DNA of 59,407 nucleotides from Candidatus Bathyarchaeota archaeon (GCA_029881805.1 JAOULW010000011.1:1-59407), one strand, 5' to 3'; shown: positions 42,202-51,534, numbered from the stretch's first letter. The notes: generated by a model not told the origin, from the letters alone. Made by a program: numbers and translations.

Positions 42202-43468
42202 ATCTGAAAGACTCTTCGAAAAAGCGAAAAGGCTGATTCCAGGTGGAGTGAACAGTCCTGTGAGGGCTTTCGATCCGTACCCGTTCTTCACGAAGTACGC
42301 GAAGGGTTCGTGCATAGTTGATGTTGATGGCAAAGAGTACATAGATTATTGTATGGCTTATGGACCGCTGATTTTTGGACATGCTTATTCTTACGTTATT
42401 GAAGCTGTTAGGGAACAACTTGAGAAAGGAACGTTGTATGGGACGCCGACGGAACGGGAGGTGGAGCTTGCTGAGTTGGTTTGCGGGTGTGTGCCTTCGG
42501 CTGAGATGGTTCGTTTGGTGACGACGGGTGCGGAGGCGACGATGAGTGCGATTAGAGTGGCGAGGGGTTTTACTGGGAAGAAGAAGATTGTGAAGTTTGA
42601 AGGGTGTTATCATGGGGCTCATGATTGTGTGCTTGTCAAAGCGGGTTCAGGGGCAACGACTTTTGGTGTGCCCACTTCTCAAGGGGTTCCAGAAGAAACG
42701 ACTAAGAACACGATAGTTGTGCCATACAACGATTCTGAAAGGTTTGAGGAGGCAGTGAAAAGTGAGAAAGATGATTTGGCGGCGGTCATAGTTGAGCCTG
42801 TTCTCGGAAACGTAGGCTTGATCCTGCCGAAAGAAGGGTTCTTGGAAACCTTGAGGGAATTGACCGAGGCCTATGGTGTCGTTTTGATTTTTGATGAGGT
42901 GATTACTGGGTTTCGGTTGGGTCTTGGTGGGGCTCAGGAGTATTATGGTGTTACGCCTGATTTGACGACTCTTGGTAAGATTTTGGGTGGTGGTTTTCCC
43001 ATGGCGGCGTATGCGGGTAAGGAGGAGATTATGCGGTTGACGGCGCCGTCTGGGAAAGTCTATCAAGCTGGAACCTACAGTGGTAATCCCCTCAGCACAG
43101 CCGCGGCCTTGGCAACGCTGAGAACAATTAAAGAAAAGGGAGCAGCATTTTATGAGCAGCTTGAGTCTAAACAGAAAAAGATAGCTCGGGTTTTAGAAAG
43201 CTCTGCAGAGGAGCATGATATTGAGGCGCAAGTCAACGCGGTGGCCTCTATGTTCCAAATATTCTTCTCTGCTAACCCGGTCTACGACTATGAAACCGCT
43301 AAGGCAGCGGATAACAAGAAGTTCATGGTGTATCAGAGGAGTTTGTTGGAAAACGGAGTGTTTGTTCCTCCTTCGCAGTTTGAAACATGCTTTGTTTCTA
43401 CGGCTCACTCTGAGCAGGATTTGGGAAAGACGGCTGATGTTTTTAGGGAGACATTTTCGAAACTCTAA
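42194..43468 (+). CDS. hemL: Glutamate-1-semialdehyde 2,1-aminomutase (CTG start)
   Basis: About 424 residues. The PLP enzyme converts glutamate-1-semialdehyde to 5-aminolevulinate. Reading from CTG 42194 gives SKSERLFEKAKRLIPGGVNS, the normal HemL N-terminus. An in-frame TGA at 42179 prevents any earlier start, and the first ATG/GTG/TTG-type codon (GTG 42248) would cut 18 conserved residues. Further motifs: SGAEA-type TTGAEATMSAIRVARGFTG, IFDEVITGFR, and the PLP lysine in TTLGKILGGGFPMAAYAG. AGGAGGG precedes the CTG. It overlaps hemA by 8 bases. Confidence 0.9.
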   Translation: MSKSERLFEKAKRLIPGGVNSPVRAFDPYPFFTKYAKGSCIVDVDGKEYIDYCMAYGPLIFGHAYSYVIEAVREQLEKGTLYGTPTEREVELAELVCGCVPSAEMVRLVTTGAEATMSAIRVARGFTGKKKIVKFEGCYHGAHDCVLVKAGSGATTFGVPTSQGVPEETTKNTIVVPYNDSERFEEAVKSEKDDLAAVIVEPVLGNVGLILPKEGFLETLRELTEAYGVVLIFDEVITGFRLGLGGAQEYYGVTPDLTTLGKILGGGFPMAAYAGKEEIMRLTAPSGKVYQAGTYSGNPLSTAAALATLRTIKEKGAAFYEQLESKQKKIARVLESSAEEHDIEAQVNAVASMFQIFFSANPVYDYETAKAADNKKFMVYQRSLLENGVFVPPSQFETCFVSTAHSEQDLGKTADVFRETFSKL

Positions 43469-43535
43469 ATTCTCTTAGATTTTGTTTGCATTGTAGAAAC
43501 TCCAGACGCATGGTACATAAAGGTGGCTAGATAAT

Positions 43536-44492
43536 ATGAAAAATAAGTATTCCAGTGTCCTCGTAACTGGTGGTGCAGGTTTCATCGGAAGTCATCTTGT
43601 AGACAGGCTTCTAGAGAATGGCTTTGAAGTGAGAGTTATTGATGACCTTAGTACTGGCAAATCTGAGAATATAACAGCGCATGTGGGGAAAAGCAGTTTT
43701 CGTTTTGTCAAAGGTGACATCAGAAATTTTGAAACCGTGAAGAAAGCTGTTGAAGGTGTTGAGGTAATATTTCATGAAGCGGCTCTTAGCGGTGTCCGCC
43801 AGTCAATTGATAAACCGTTACTTACGAATGATGTTAACGTTAATGGAACATTGAATCTTTTGGAGGCGTCGTTGAAGTTTAGTGTGAAGCGGTTTATTTA
43901 TGCTTCTTCAGCCGCCGTTTACGGGATGCAGGAGGCTGTGCCGATCAAGGAGGACGTAGTTCCACGTCCAGATTCGCCTTACGGGGTTTCTAAACTGGCT
44001 TCAGAATATTATTTGACTGCCTATCACAAGAATTATGGTTTGGAGACGGTTTCGCTGAGGTATTTTAACGTTTACGGTTCTAGGCAATCGCCGTTTTATG
44101 GGTTGGTTATAACGGCTTTCGTTGAGAAGCTAGCGAGAAATGAGTCGCCTGTTATTCATGGAGATGGTGAGCAAACCAGAGATTTCATAAACGTTGCAGA
44201 TGTTGTTGAGGCTAACATGCTTGCCATGGAAAAGAGTCATGCGGGTGAGATTTTCAATGTTGCCACTGGTTCCTCTTTGACTGTTAACGGGATTTTCAAG
44301 CTTTTGCAGAGTATAATGGGGAAAGAGCAGATTGAACCTGTTCATGGGGCGCCGCAGCCGCTTGATAGGCGTCAAAGCTGCGCTGACATAACTAGGGCAA
44401 AGGAAATTCTAGGTTTCAAGCCGAATATTTCCATCGAAAAGGGTCTTACAGATTTTGTGGAATCTTGGAAGCAGACTGTCCGTAGTTACTGA
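43536..44492 (+). CDS. NAD-dependent extended SDR epimerase (UDP-glucose 4-epimerase-like)
   Basis: A 318-residue extended SDR. The NAD loop is TGGAGFIGSHLVDRL at the N-terminus, the serine strand is YASSAAVYGMQE, and the YxxxK pair is in SPYGVSKLASEYYL. Sugar-binding elements FNVYGSRQSPFYG and HGDGEQTRDFINVADV match GalE/WbpP-like 4-epimerases or dehydratases acting on UDP-sugars. AAAGGTGG lies before the ATG. It opens the glycan block between hemL and hemB. Confidence 0.9.
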   Translation: MKNKYSSVLVTGGAGFIGSHLVDRLLENGFEVRVIDDLSTGKSENITAHVGKSSFRFVKGDIRNFETVKKAVEGVEVIFHEAALSGVRQSIDKPLLTNDVNVNGTLNLLEASLKFSVKRFIYASSAAVYGMQEAVPIKEDVVPRPDSPYGVSKLASEYYLTAYHKNYGLETVSLRYFNVYGSRQSPFYGLVITAFVEKLARNESPVIHGDGEQTRDFINVADVVEANMLAMEKSHAGEIFNVATGSSLTVNGIFKLLQSIMGKEQIEPVHGAPQPLDRRQSCADITRAKEILGFKPNISIEKGLTDFVESWKQTVRSY

Positions 44493-44652
44493 TGATTCCT
44501 TGCATGCCAATAGTGAAATAGAGTCAAATGCTTTCGCCCGCGATATAAAGACCAGAGACGCACATGCTAGAATTATCGTCAATATGTCTTTCTAATTCAT
44601 AATCCTTAATTCGAATCCAAGGCTGCATAGGAAATGCCAAGCTTGGATCAAC

Positions 44653-45510
44653 TTGCTCTCAGTGATTATTCCCTGCCAAGAAGACGGTTTCTTTCTTGTT
44701 CCCACTTTGAAGTCTATTTTTTCGAACGTTTTTCCTGTGAAGGATTTCGAAGTGTTGCTAATTCGCAGCGAAAATGAGTGTGTTTCAGAAAGGGTTAATG
44801 GTTTCCCAATTGAGCAATATGTGGTTGCCTCAAAAAGTCAAGCACAAGCCCTGAATTGGGGCGTTGAGGCTGCAAAAGGGGACATAATCTGTACGACGAA
44901 GCCAGGGTGTATTGTGTCTTCTAATTGGTTGGAGGCAATAGCCGTGTCTCTTCGGCGCAATCCAGATGTGGACGGAGTGGGAGGTCCTGTTCTTCCATGT
45001 TGGGAGTGTGGTACAAAAATTCAGAAGCTGGCTTCTCAGATCTTCTATGAAGAGCAAGGGTTTTCTAACTCGGCTACGATCACAATGCCAGGTCACTATC
45101 AAACTTATTTGCACAGCACGAATAGTGCTTTTCGAAAAGACGCCTTAAAATCGTTAGAGTTTGATGTATGCTTCACTTATGATTATGACTTTGACCTCTG
45201 CTGGAAAATGCTACAAAACAATAAGCGATTGATGTATAATCCTGAGATGAAGGTACAGTGTGTTTTTCCTTCTAGCTTGCGCAATCTTCTACGTCGATAT
45301 TATGTGTGGGGGAGAGAAAAGGCTATTTTGCGAAAGAAATACTCTTCTCGGTCCGAACTAAAATCATATTTCTATACGCCTTATAACGCGGTGCGTTCAT
45401 TTTTGCAACCATCATTGAGAGGACCAACAAAAAAATTGCTGAGGCTTGCTCAGCACGCAGCATATAATTTAGGTAACATAAGCGGGTACGGCTATACTTC
45501 TGAAGCCTAA
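44653..45510 (+). CDS. GT2-like protein with degenerate catalytic motifs
   Basis: A 285-residue protein with glycosyltransferase family 2 fold: LSVIIPCQEDGFFLVPTLKSIFSN at the N-terminus, DVDGVGGPVLPCWECG, the HSTNSAFRKDAL acceptor loop and FDLCWKMLQNNKRL (the ED/QxxRW-like end). The nucleotide Asp (usual VVDxGS) reads LLIRSENECV, and the DxD position (usual DADC) reads TTKPGCIV, so metal and UDP-sugar binding look impaired. It is a close paralogue in plan of the intact GT2 at 49995. It starts at TTG. It may be an inactive partner subunit. Confidence 0.75.
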   Translation: MLSVIIPCQEDGFFLVPTLKSIFSNVFPVKDFEVLLIRSENECVSERVNGFPIEQYVVASKSQAQALNWGVEAAKGDIICTTKPGCIVSSNWLEAIAVSLRRNPDVDGVGGPVLPCWECGTKIQKLASQIFYEEQGFSNSATITMPGHYQTYLHSTNSAFRKDALKSLEFDVCFTYDYDFDLCWKMLQNNKRLMYNPEMKVQCVFPSSLRNLLRRYYVWGREKAILRKKYSSRSELKSYFYTPYNAVRSFLQPSLRGPTKKLLRLAQHAAYNLGNISGYGYTSEA

Positions 45511-45560
45511 CGTCCGAAGACATTTCTAGAATTGAAAAAAAAAAGAGGATCACGAGAATT

Positions 45561-46571
45561 ATGTTTCATGGTATTTTTTCTTTAACATATAGTGTAATGA
45601 GACGCAAGATACTTTATGCTTCTCTTCCAATTTTTATTACTGACCGATGCAATTCTAGATGCTTAACGTGTAATATCTGGAAGAAGAGACCGAAAACAGA
45701 TCTAGGTGTGGAAGTCATCAAGAAAATACTGCAAGACAAAGTCATATCAAGACGCACTTGGTTTTGTATAGCTGGTGGTGAGCCATTACTACATCCAGAT
45801 TGCCGAGAGATACTTTCTTTGTTTCGAGGACGCAACTATCTCTTTTTGTCCAACGCAATATTGGTTGACAGATTGATTGATCTGGTTCGGGAATGTGAAA
45901 TCAAGCATTTGTCTCTTTCGCTTGATGGTCCGCCAGAAACCGACAAAAAAATTAGAGGTGCGGCTGGTTATTCCTGTGTTGAAAAAGTGGTTAGCGAACT
46001 TAAAGATGATGATGTGTACATCTATGTGAATTTTACAGTTAGCCCTTGGAATACGAGAGAAGACTTCAAGCATGTAATCGAGTTCTGCAAAAAGCATCGT
46101 GTACATCTTTTTGTAGGATACTATGAAAATATGGAGTACTTTGACACAACGACGCCAGCAGGGCGCTTGTACAAGATTGACGATCTTATCACGTGTCCAC
46201 CTTTTGGCTCTATTTCGCATCCATATTTTGGATTGTATCCCTATTGGGCTATGGGTAACCTAAAGATACCTTGCTTCAGTGTTTTCTTGAAACCGGTGAT
46301 TAGACCGAATGGTGATGTGGAACTGTGTGAAGGAAAAGCGATAAAACTGGGTAATCTTTACGAGCAAAGCTTAGGGGAAATCTGGCATTCAAAGAAGACT
46401 GTTGAACTGCAAAGAAGATACATTCGCTGCAATGCTTGCTGGGCTGACGGTCAACGTGCCAGTGATGTTAGAGTGGCTTCAATTCTGAGAACGCTCGTTC
46501 CATCAGGATTGCTAAACCGGTTTTTCGGAAAATGCGACTGGAACAAAATCCCATCGTTGCGCAATAGGTGA
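45561..46571 (+). CDS. SPASM-type radical SAM protein, copy 1
   Basis: A 336-residue protein. The cluster motif is TDRCNSRCLTCNIW (C-x3-C-x2-C, about residues 28-41), followed by IAGGEPLLHP and SLSLDGPPETDKKIRG. The C-terminal SPASM-like region has VIRPNGDVELCEGKAIKLGN, SLGEIWHS and RYIRCNACWADG, providing auxiliary Fe-S cysteines. Such enzymes modify peptides, sugars or lipids, or mature cofactors. The copy at 47999 is a close paralogue, with near-identical DNA in the C-terminal part. Confidence 0.88.
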   Translation: MFHGIFSLTYSVMRRKILYASLPIFITDRCNSRCLTCNIWKKRPKTDLGVEVIKKILQDKVISRRTWFCIAGGEPLLHPDCREILSLFRGRNYLFLSNAILVDRLIDLVRECEIKHLSLSLDGPPETDKKIRGAAGYSCVEKVVSELKDDDVYIYVNFTVSPWNTREDFKHVIEFCKKHRVHLFVGYYENMEYFDTTTPAGRLYKIDDLITCPPFGSISHPYFGLYPYWAMGNLKIPCFSVFLKPVIRPNGDVELCEGKAIKLGNLYEQSLGEIWHSKKTVELQRRYIRCNACWADGQRASDVRVASILRTLVPSGLLNRFFGKCDWNKIPSLRNR

Positions 46572-46664
46572 ACTTCGGTTTCGCTCGCTCCCAAGCAAAA
46601 CAACATCGGTTGTTAGTGGCAGCGCGACAGCTAGAAAGGTGAAGTAGACAAAGGCGGGTGCTGA

Positions 46665-48002
46665 GTGAGAATTCTGCTTTCTTCTTCCTACCTAGGCCGA
46701 GGAAAACCTGAACCGGTGATTCTTCCCATAGGGCTTGCATATCTTGCATCTTTGATTATAGACGATCATGAAGTACATTGTTGGGATCCCAATGTCGTCG
46801 AAGATCCAGCAAAAGAATTGTTGAAAGTTTTGGATAAGATCGATCCAGAAATTGTAGGAATTTCATTCAGGAATATTGACAGCGTGTTTTCTTTTTACCC
46901 CCGGTCATATTATCCACAATTTGTCTCTATGGCCAGAACTATAAAGCAAAGGGTACCTTCATGCAAGTTGATTGTGGGAGGTGCTGGCTTTTCCATCTTT
47001 CCGAAGGAAATAATGCAACGAAATCCTGAAATAGATTTTGGAATATTTTCGGAAGGAGAATACTCTTTTGCAGAACTGTTAAAAAATATCGATAATCCCG
47101 AAAAGGTCAAGAATCTCCTTCTCCGAAAGAATGGTAAAGTGGTTTTTACGGAACGTGGAGAGCCAGTTGACTTTGATTCTCTAACCTTGCCCTCAAGAGA
47201 GCTTTTTGATATGGCTCTGTATAGAGAAAATCCTTACTCTACAGGTGTACAGTCAAAAAGGGGTTGTTGCTTCAACTGCATATATTGTCTTCACCGATTT
47301 TTCATGGGCAGCTCTTACCGTCTGAGATCTCCAAGAAAAGTGGTAGATGAAATTGAGGAACTAGTCGACAAATATGGCGTCCATAGTTTCTATTTTACTG
47401 ACCCGGTTTTCAACTTTCCAGTGGGTCACGGCCAAAAAATATGCCGAGAAATTTTAAAGCGAAAAATTGACGTTCAATGGGAGGCGACTTTTCGTCCCGA
47501 ACTAATAAATGCAGAGTTCATGAAAGAAGCAGTGAGGGCTGGCTGTCGACTGTTTGATTTTTCTCCTGATGGAGCTTCAAACGAGGCAATGAAAGCGCTC
47601 GGGAAAGACTTCAGAGTAGAACACGTGGAAAGAACGGTTGATCTGATCAGTAGAATAGAAGGTGCAAATGTCGCATACGAGTTCTTGTACGACCTTCCAA
47701 GTAACAACGCTAAACATGTTACAGGGCTCTTACGTTTATTCCCAAAAATTATGCTTCGCTGCGGCTCTAAATTACGGTCCTTAACGTTGTCAAAGATGCG
47801 AATATACCCTCACACGCCGCTTTACAATATTGCGCTAGAACAGGGGAAAATAAATGAAAAAACTGATTTGATCTATCCAGTACACTATGAATCTGAATCA
47901 TCAATAAACATGACAAATCTTCTGCCTTACTTGCTGAGAGACTCTTCAATTGTGTTTCTGAAGTTTATGAAAAAGATTCAAGGTCAACGCTATAGGAGAT
48001 GA
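46665..48002 (+). CDS. B12-binding-type radical SAM protein
   Basis: A 445-residue protein. The N-terminal cobalamin-like domain has PVILPIGLAYLASLIIDDHEV, DPEIVGISFRNID and KLIVGGAGFSIFPKEI. The radical SAM cluster is in SKRGCCFNCIYCLHRF (C-x3-C-x2-C, about residue 203). It lies between two SPASM paralogues and overlaps the second by 4 bases. It starts at GTG. Candidate chemistries are methylation or ring formation on a lipid or sugar of the neighbouring glycan pathway. Confidence 0.85.
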   Translation: MRILLSSSYLGRGKPEPVILPIGLAYLASLIIDDHEVHCWDPNVVEDPAKELLKVLDKIDPEIVGISFRNIDSVFSFYPRSYYPQFVSMARTIKQRVPSCKLIVGGAGFSIFPKEIMQRNPEIDFGIFSEGEYSFAELLKNIDNPEKVKNLLLRKNGKVVFTERGEPVDFDSLTLPSRELFDMALYRENPYSTGVQSKRGCCFNCIYCLHRFFMGSSYRLRSPRKVVDEIEELVDKYGVHSFYFTDPVFNFPVGHGQKICREILKRKIDVQWEATFRPELINAEFMKEAVRAGCRLFDFSPDGASNEAMKALGKDFRVEHVERTVDLISRIEGANVAYEFLYDLPSNNAKHVTGLLRLFPKIMLRCGSKLRSLTLSKMRIYPHTPLYNIALEQGKINEKTDLIYPVHYESESSINMTNLLPYLLRDSSIVFLKFMKKIQGQRYRR

Positions 48003-49018
48003 AAACAATTCTTTTCGGTATTGTTTCTTTGACATACACTGTATTTAGACGCAAAATACTCAATGTGCGTCTTCCAATTTTCATTACTGATAGATGCAAT
48101 TCCAAATGTTTGATATGCAATATCTGGAAAAAAGAACCGAAGACGGATTTGGATGTGGAAATCATCAAAGAAATACTGCGAGACAAGGTCATAACAAATT
48201 TTACCAGCTTCCTGATAGCTGGTGGAGAACCGATGTTGCATCCCAAATGCAGGGAAATACTTTCTTTATTTCAAGGACGTAACTACCTCTTCTTGTCAAA
48301 CGGGATACTAGCTGATAGATTGATTGATCTTGTTCGAGAATTTAGGATCAAAAGTTTGGCTCTCTCACTTGACGGTCCGCCAGAAACCTATGAGAAGATG
48401 AGAGGTGTTGACTGTTATTCCCATGTTGAAAAAGTGGTCGATGAGCTGAAGAGTGACGATGTAGACATCTATGTTAATTTTGTAATTAGCCCTTGGAATA
48501 CGAGAGAAGACTTCAAGCATGTGATCGAGTTCTGCAAAAAACATGGCGTATATCTTCAGTCAGGATACTATGAAAACATGGAGTACTTTGATACAACGAC
48601 ACCAGCAGGTAAGTTATACAATATTACTGATCTCCTTAGCTGTCCTCCTCTTCAGTCTAAGCCACACCGCTATTTCGACTTGTATCATGATTGGATTTCA
48701 GGCAGCCTAAAAATACCTTGCTTCAGCGTTTTGTTGAGACCAGTTATTAGACCCAATGGTGATGTGGAACTGTGCGAAGGAAAGGCCACAAAACTCGGTA
48801 ATCTTTACGAGCAAAGCTTAGGAGAAATCTGGCATTCAAAAAGGACTGCCGAACTGCAAAGAAGATACATTCGCTGCAATGCTTGCTGGGCTGACGGTCA
48901 ACGTCCAATGGATGTAAGAATAAGTTCTCTCCTGAAAACGTTCATTCCCTCAAGATTGCTAAACCGGTTTTTCGGAAAATGCGACTGGAACAAAATCCCA
49001 TTGTTGAGCATTCGCTGA
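47999..49018 (+). CDS. SPASM-type radical SAM protein, copy 2
   Basis: A 339-residue paralogue of the 45561 gene: TDRCNSKCLICNIW cluster, IAGGEPMLHPKCREIL, SLALSLDGPPETYEKMRG, and the SPASM region VIRPNGDVELCEGKATKLGN ... RYIRCNACWADG. The best match to copy 1 is the 3' 250 bases, which are close to identical at DNA level, pointing to recent duplication or gene conversion. Its ATG overlaps the upstream stop (ATGA), with GGAG just before. Confidence 0.88.
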   Translation: MKTILFGIVSLTYTVFRRKILNVRLPIFITDRCNSKCLICNIWKKEPKTDLDVEIIKEILRDKVITNFTSFLIAGGEPMLHPKCREILSLFQGRNYLFLSNGILADRLIDLVREFRIKSLALSLDGPPETYEKMRGVDCYSHVEKVVDELKSDDVDIYVNFVISPWNTREDFKHVIEFCKKHGVYLQSGYYENMEYFDTTTPAGKLYNITDLLSCPPLQSKPHRYFDLYHDWISGSLKIPCFSVLLRPVIRPNGDVELCEGKATKLGNLYEQSLGEIWHSKRTAELQRRYIRCNACWADGQRPMDVRISSLLKTFIPSRLLNRFFGKCDWNKIPLLSIR

Positions 49019-49049
49019 AATATACGCGTATATTCATTGGTCTGGAGGA

Positions 49050-49982
49050 TTGACAATTCATAAACTCTTCTTGACATTTGACGTTGAAGACTTCGTCAAT
49101 GTACGATCTATTGAAGCTTTGTTTCTTATTCTGAGACTGTTGAAGAAATATCATGTAAGAGCATTGTTTTTCATTACAGGGCATGTCGCTGAAAGACTAA
49201 GTTCTTTTCCACAGGTTTTAGATCTACTTGGAAATCATGAAATCGGTTACCATTCAAGTAGTCACTCTGTGCGTCCAAACATTTTCGAATATACTGATTT
49301 AGAAAGTTATCAAGACGCTTATCTGATTTCCTTGCGCAGAGAGACTTCTCATATCAACCCTTTGTCAGGGGAAATTGAAGGAGAAGGAGGAATCAAAACA
49401 TTAAGGAAGCTGTTCTGCCAAAAGGAGATAGAAGCGTTTAGAGCTCCAGGTTTTTCTTGGTCTCCTCCACATTTAGAAGCCTTGAGAAGCCTGGGTTTTG
49501 AATATGATTTTTCAACCGACTTATCTAATGTTCCTGTTTTTCATAAAGGTACTACTTTCTTTCCCTTTCCGGTTCTGATTGATTGGAAGGATTCTTTCAA
49601 CTACTACAAGGATTTTTTCTGGTTCGTCTTGAGTAGGGAAGTTTCGGTTCTGGATTTCCATCCTGATCTTTTTGTTAATCAGAGCTACTGGGATTCGTTT
49701 TTCCCTAGAAATGCACCTCAAAAGGGGCGACGACAGGCAATGCTTCTCCTATTGAAACTTGAATTTTTGTTGAAGACAATTCAGTTTCTAAAAAAAGCAA
49801 AATTCGTGGAAATCACACCGAAACCAAACGAAGCAAAAATCAGATTGGATACCACTAGGATTGATGTCGAAAATGTTTTGAAGCGAATATTCGTAGCCCC
49901 AGTGACGCAATTCAACTATAGACCGAAATTTTTGCGCCGTCATATATTACAGTTTTTTGATATACTGCCTACCATGCACTAA
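49050..49982 (+). CDS. Polysaccharide deacetylase-like protein
   Basis: A 310-residue protein of the NodB homology/CE4 type. The metal motif is LTFDVEDFVN at the N-terminus (Asp-Asp), then FITGHVAERL, and HEIGYHSSSHSVRPN (the H-x3-H metal pair). RAPGFSWSPPHLEALRSLGFEYDFS and VLDFHPDLFVN complete the catalytic set. It probably removes N-acetyl groups from a sugar intermediate or glycan. It starts at TTG, with GGAGG directly before it. Confidence 0.85.
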   Translation: MTIHKLFLTFDVEDFVNVRSIEALFLILRLLKKYHVRALFFITGHVAERLSSFPQVLDLLGNHEIGYHSSSHSVRPNIFEYTDLESYQDAYLISLRRETSHINPLSGEIEGEGGIKTLRKLFCQKEIEAFRAPGFSWSPPHLEALRSLGFEYDFSTDLSNVPVFHKGTTFFPFPVLIDWKDSFNYYKDFFWFVLSREVSVLDFHPDLFVNQSYWDSFFPRNAPQKGRRQAMLLLLKLEFLLKTIQFLKKAKFVEITPKPNEAKIRLDTTRIDVENVLKRIFVAPVTQFNYRPKFLRRHILQFFDILPTMH

Positions 49983-49994
49983 GGAGTGGAAAGA

Positions 49995-50873
49995 ATGATT
50001 TCAGTGGTGATTCCTGCATTAAATAGCGCTGAAACAATAGCTCATACTCTCTCTTCAATCTTCTCAAACGAGTTTCCCTCAAACAATCTTGAGGTTATTG
50101 TTGTTGACAATGGCAGCGTGGACGGTACAGAAGAAATAGCTGCAAAGTTCCCTGTGAGACTATACTACTGCTCAAAAAGAGGATATGCCCCTACACTAAA
50201 TGTAGGCATCAAAAAAGCCAAAGGCGAGCTTGTTTGCTTTACTGCTTCAGACTGCATTGTTTATGAAAATTGGCTGGAAAAAATCTCGGAATTCTTTGAT
50301 AAAAATCCAGACGTCGACGGTGTTGGAGGACCAGTTCTATCCCCTCAGACTGGGTTCAAAAATGACATTGAAAAATTCACGGCGGAACTTTGGATAGAGG
50401 ACAACAAGTTTCCAAAGAAAGTCCAGAATGCACAATACATGAGAATGTATAGTGGAGGTATGCTTGGCATTACGAATTGTGCATATAAAAAAGAAACTCT
50501 GGTTTCCGAGGGATTCTTTGATGAGTCAGTAGGGCATTCATCAGATGTAGATTTCACTTGGAGACTTATTAAAAAAGGCAGACTCTTAGTATTTGACCCT
50601 AGCATAAAGGTTGTGCACATAGGATTCCCATACAGTTTGCAAGGGGTTTTTAATCAGCAATTCAGATGGGGCAAAAACTTCACAAGAGTATTGAAGAAAT
50701 ATCGTTCGTTTAACATTGTGGATGATCTTAAAGTAGAAATAATGTGTTTTCGCCAGTTGACAGCAGCCTTTTTGATCTTGATGTTGCCCTCACGTCAATC
50801 CATAACTAAGCGAATGCTCAGGTGTTATCACTATATTTGGTTTCACTTAGGTCGAATCTATGGGCGTGGCTAA
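49995..50873 (+). CDS. Glycosyltransferase family 2
   Basis: About 292 residues with an intact GT2 core: SVVIPALNSAETIAHTLSSIF, VVDNGSVDGTEEIA (nucleotide Asp), FTASDCIVYENW (DxD-like) and DVDFTWRLIKKGRLL. The end has one possible membrane-associated helix. I chose ATG 49995, eight bases after AAGGAG; the GTG at 49986 overlaps that site. It likely adds a sugar to a lipid-linked intermediate. Confidence 0.88.
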   Translation: MISVVIPALNSAETIAHTLSSIFSNEFPSNNLEVIVVDNGSVDGTEEIAAKFPVRLYYCSKRGYAPTLNVGIKKAKGELVCFTASDCIVYENWLEKISEFFDKNPDVDGVGGPVLSPQTGFKNDIEKFTAELWIEDNKFPKKVQNAQYMRMYSGGMLGITNCAYKKETLVSEGFFDESVGHSSDVDFTWRLIKKGRLLVFDPSIKVVHIGFPYSLQGVFNQQFRWGKNFTRVLKKYRSFNIVDDLKVEIMCFRQLTAAFLILMLPSRQSITKRMLRCYHYIWFHLGRIYGRG

Positions 50874-50901
50874 TCTCGTTTACTTGTGAGATGGATTTCT
50901 A

Positions 50902-51534
50902 ATGTTTTTACCTGGACACTTGGCATGGGGATACGTACTTGGCAAGGTTTCGGCAAAACTACTAGGGCAGGACACTAACATACCGTTGCTATTTACTGTT
51001 TCGGTCTTGCCAGATTTCGATGTGTTTATTTCCGGATTGGCTCACCATGGACCTACACATTCAATTATTGCCATTATCCTACTCTTTATCCCTATTTTCT
51101 TCATATATCGAACAAAAGGCATCCCGTATTTCGCAGCTCTAGTACAACACGTAATAGCTGACTTGCCAAGTTTGGGGGGCATAATGCTCTTGTGGCCTAT
51201 AACCTCAAATTGGTTTACAGAGGTAAGCGAGTTTGGAAGGGCCATTTTTACATACTATTCGAATTTCATGATATTTGACACTTTTCTTGAATGGATTGGC
51301 TTCTTACTGTCACTGGTCTTGCTTGTGAAACATGGTGACATAGTCAACCTATTGAAGCCCCATTTGTCTAATCTGGTTCTACTATTTCCCGCTGGAGGAA
51401 TATTCCTGTCACTTTTCTTCTATATTCCAATCCAGATGGTAATTCCTAGCCTTGCTTTCTTACTGATTTTCTGTCTATCAGCTTTTTCATATGTCCGGCA
51501 TTATGCAGGATGGTCAACCAAAAATAAACACTGA
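50902..51534 (+). CDS. YdjM/DUF457-like membrane metal-dependent hydrolase
   Basis: A 210-residue membrane protein with about five helices. The metal-binding pattern of the family is present: GHLAWGYVLG at the start, SVLPDFDVFISGLAHHGPTHS (LPDxD and H-x-G-x-THS), and HVIADLPSLGG. Relatives are membrane-bound hydrolases of unknown substrate (YdjM/YbcI/DUF457). Position in the glycan block suggests a lipid-linked sugar or phospholipid target. Confidence 0.8.
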   Translation: MFLPGHLAWGYVLGKVSAKLLGQDTNIPLLFTVSVLPDFDVFISGLAHHGPTHSIIAIILLFIPIFFIYRTKGIPYFAALVQHVIADLPSLGGIMLLWPITSNWFTEVSEFGRAIFTYYSNFMIFDTFLEWIGFLLSLVLLVKHGDIVNLLKPHLSNLVLLFPAGGIFLSLFFYIPIQMVIPSLAFLLIFCLSAFSYVRHYAGWSTKNKH

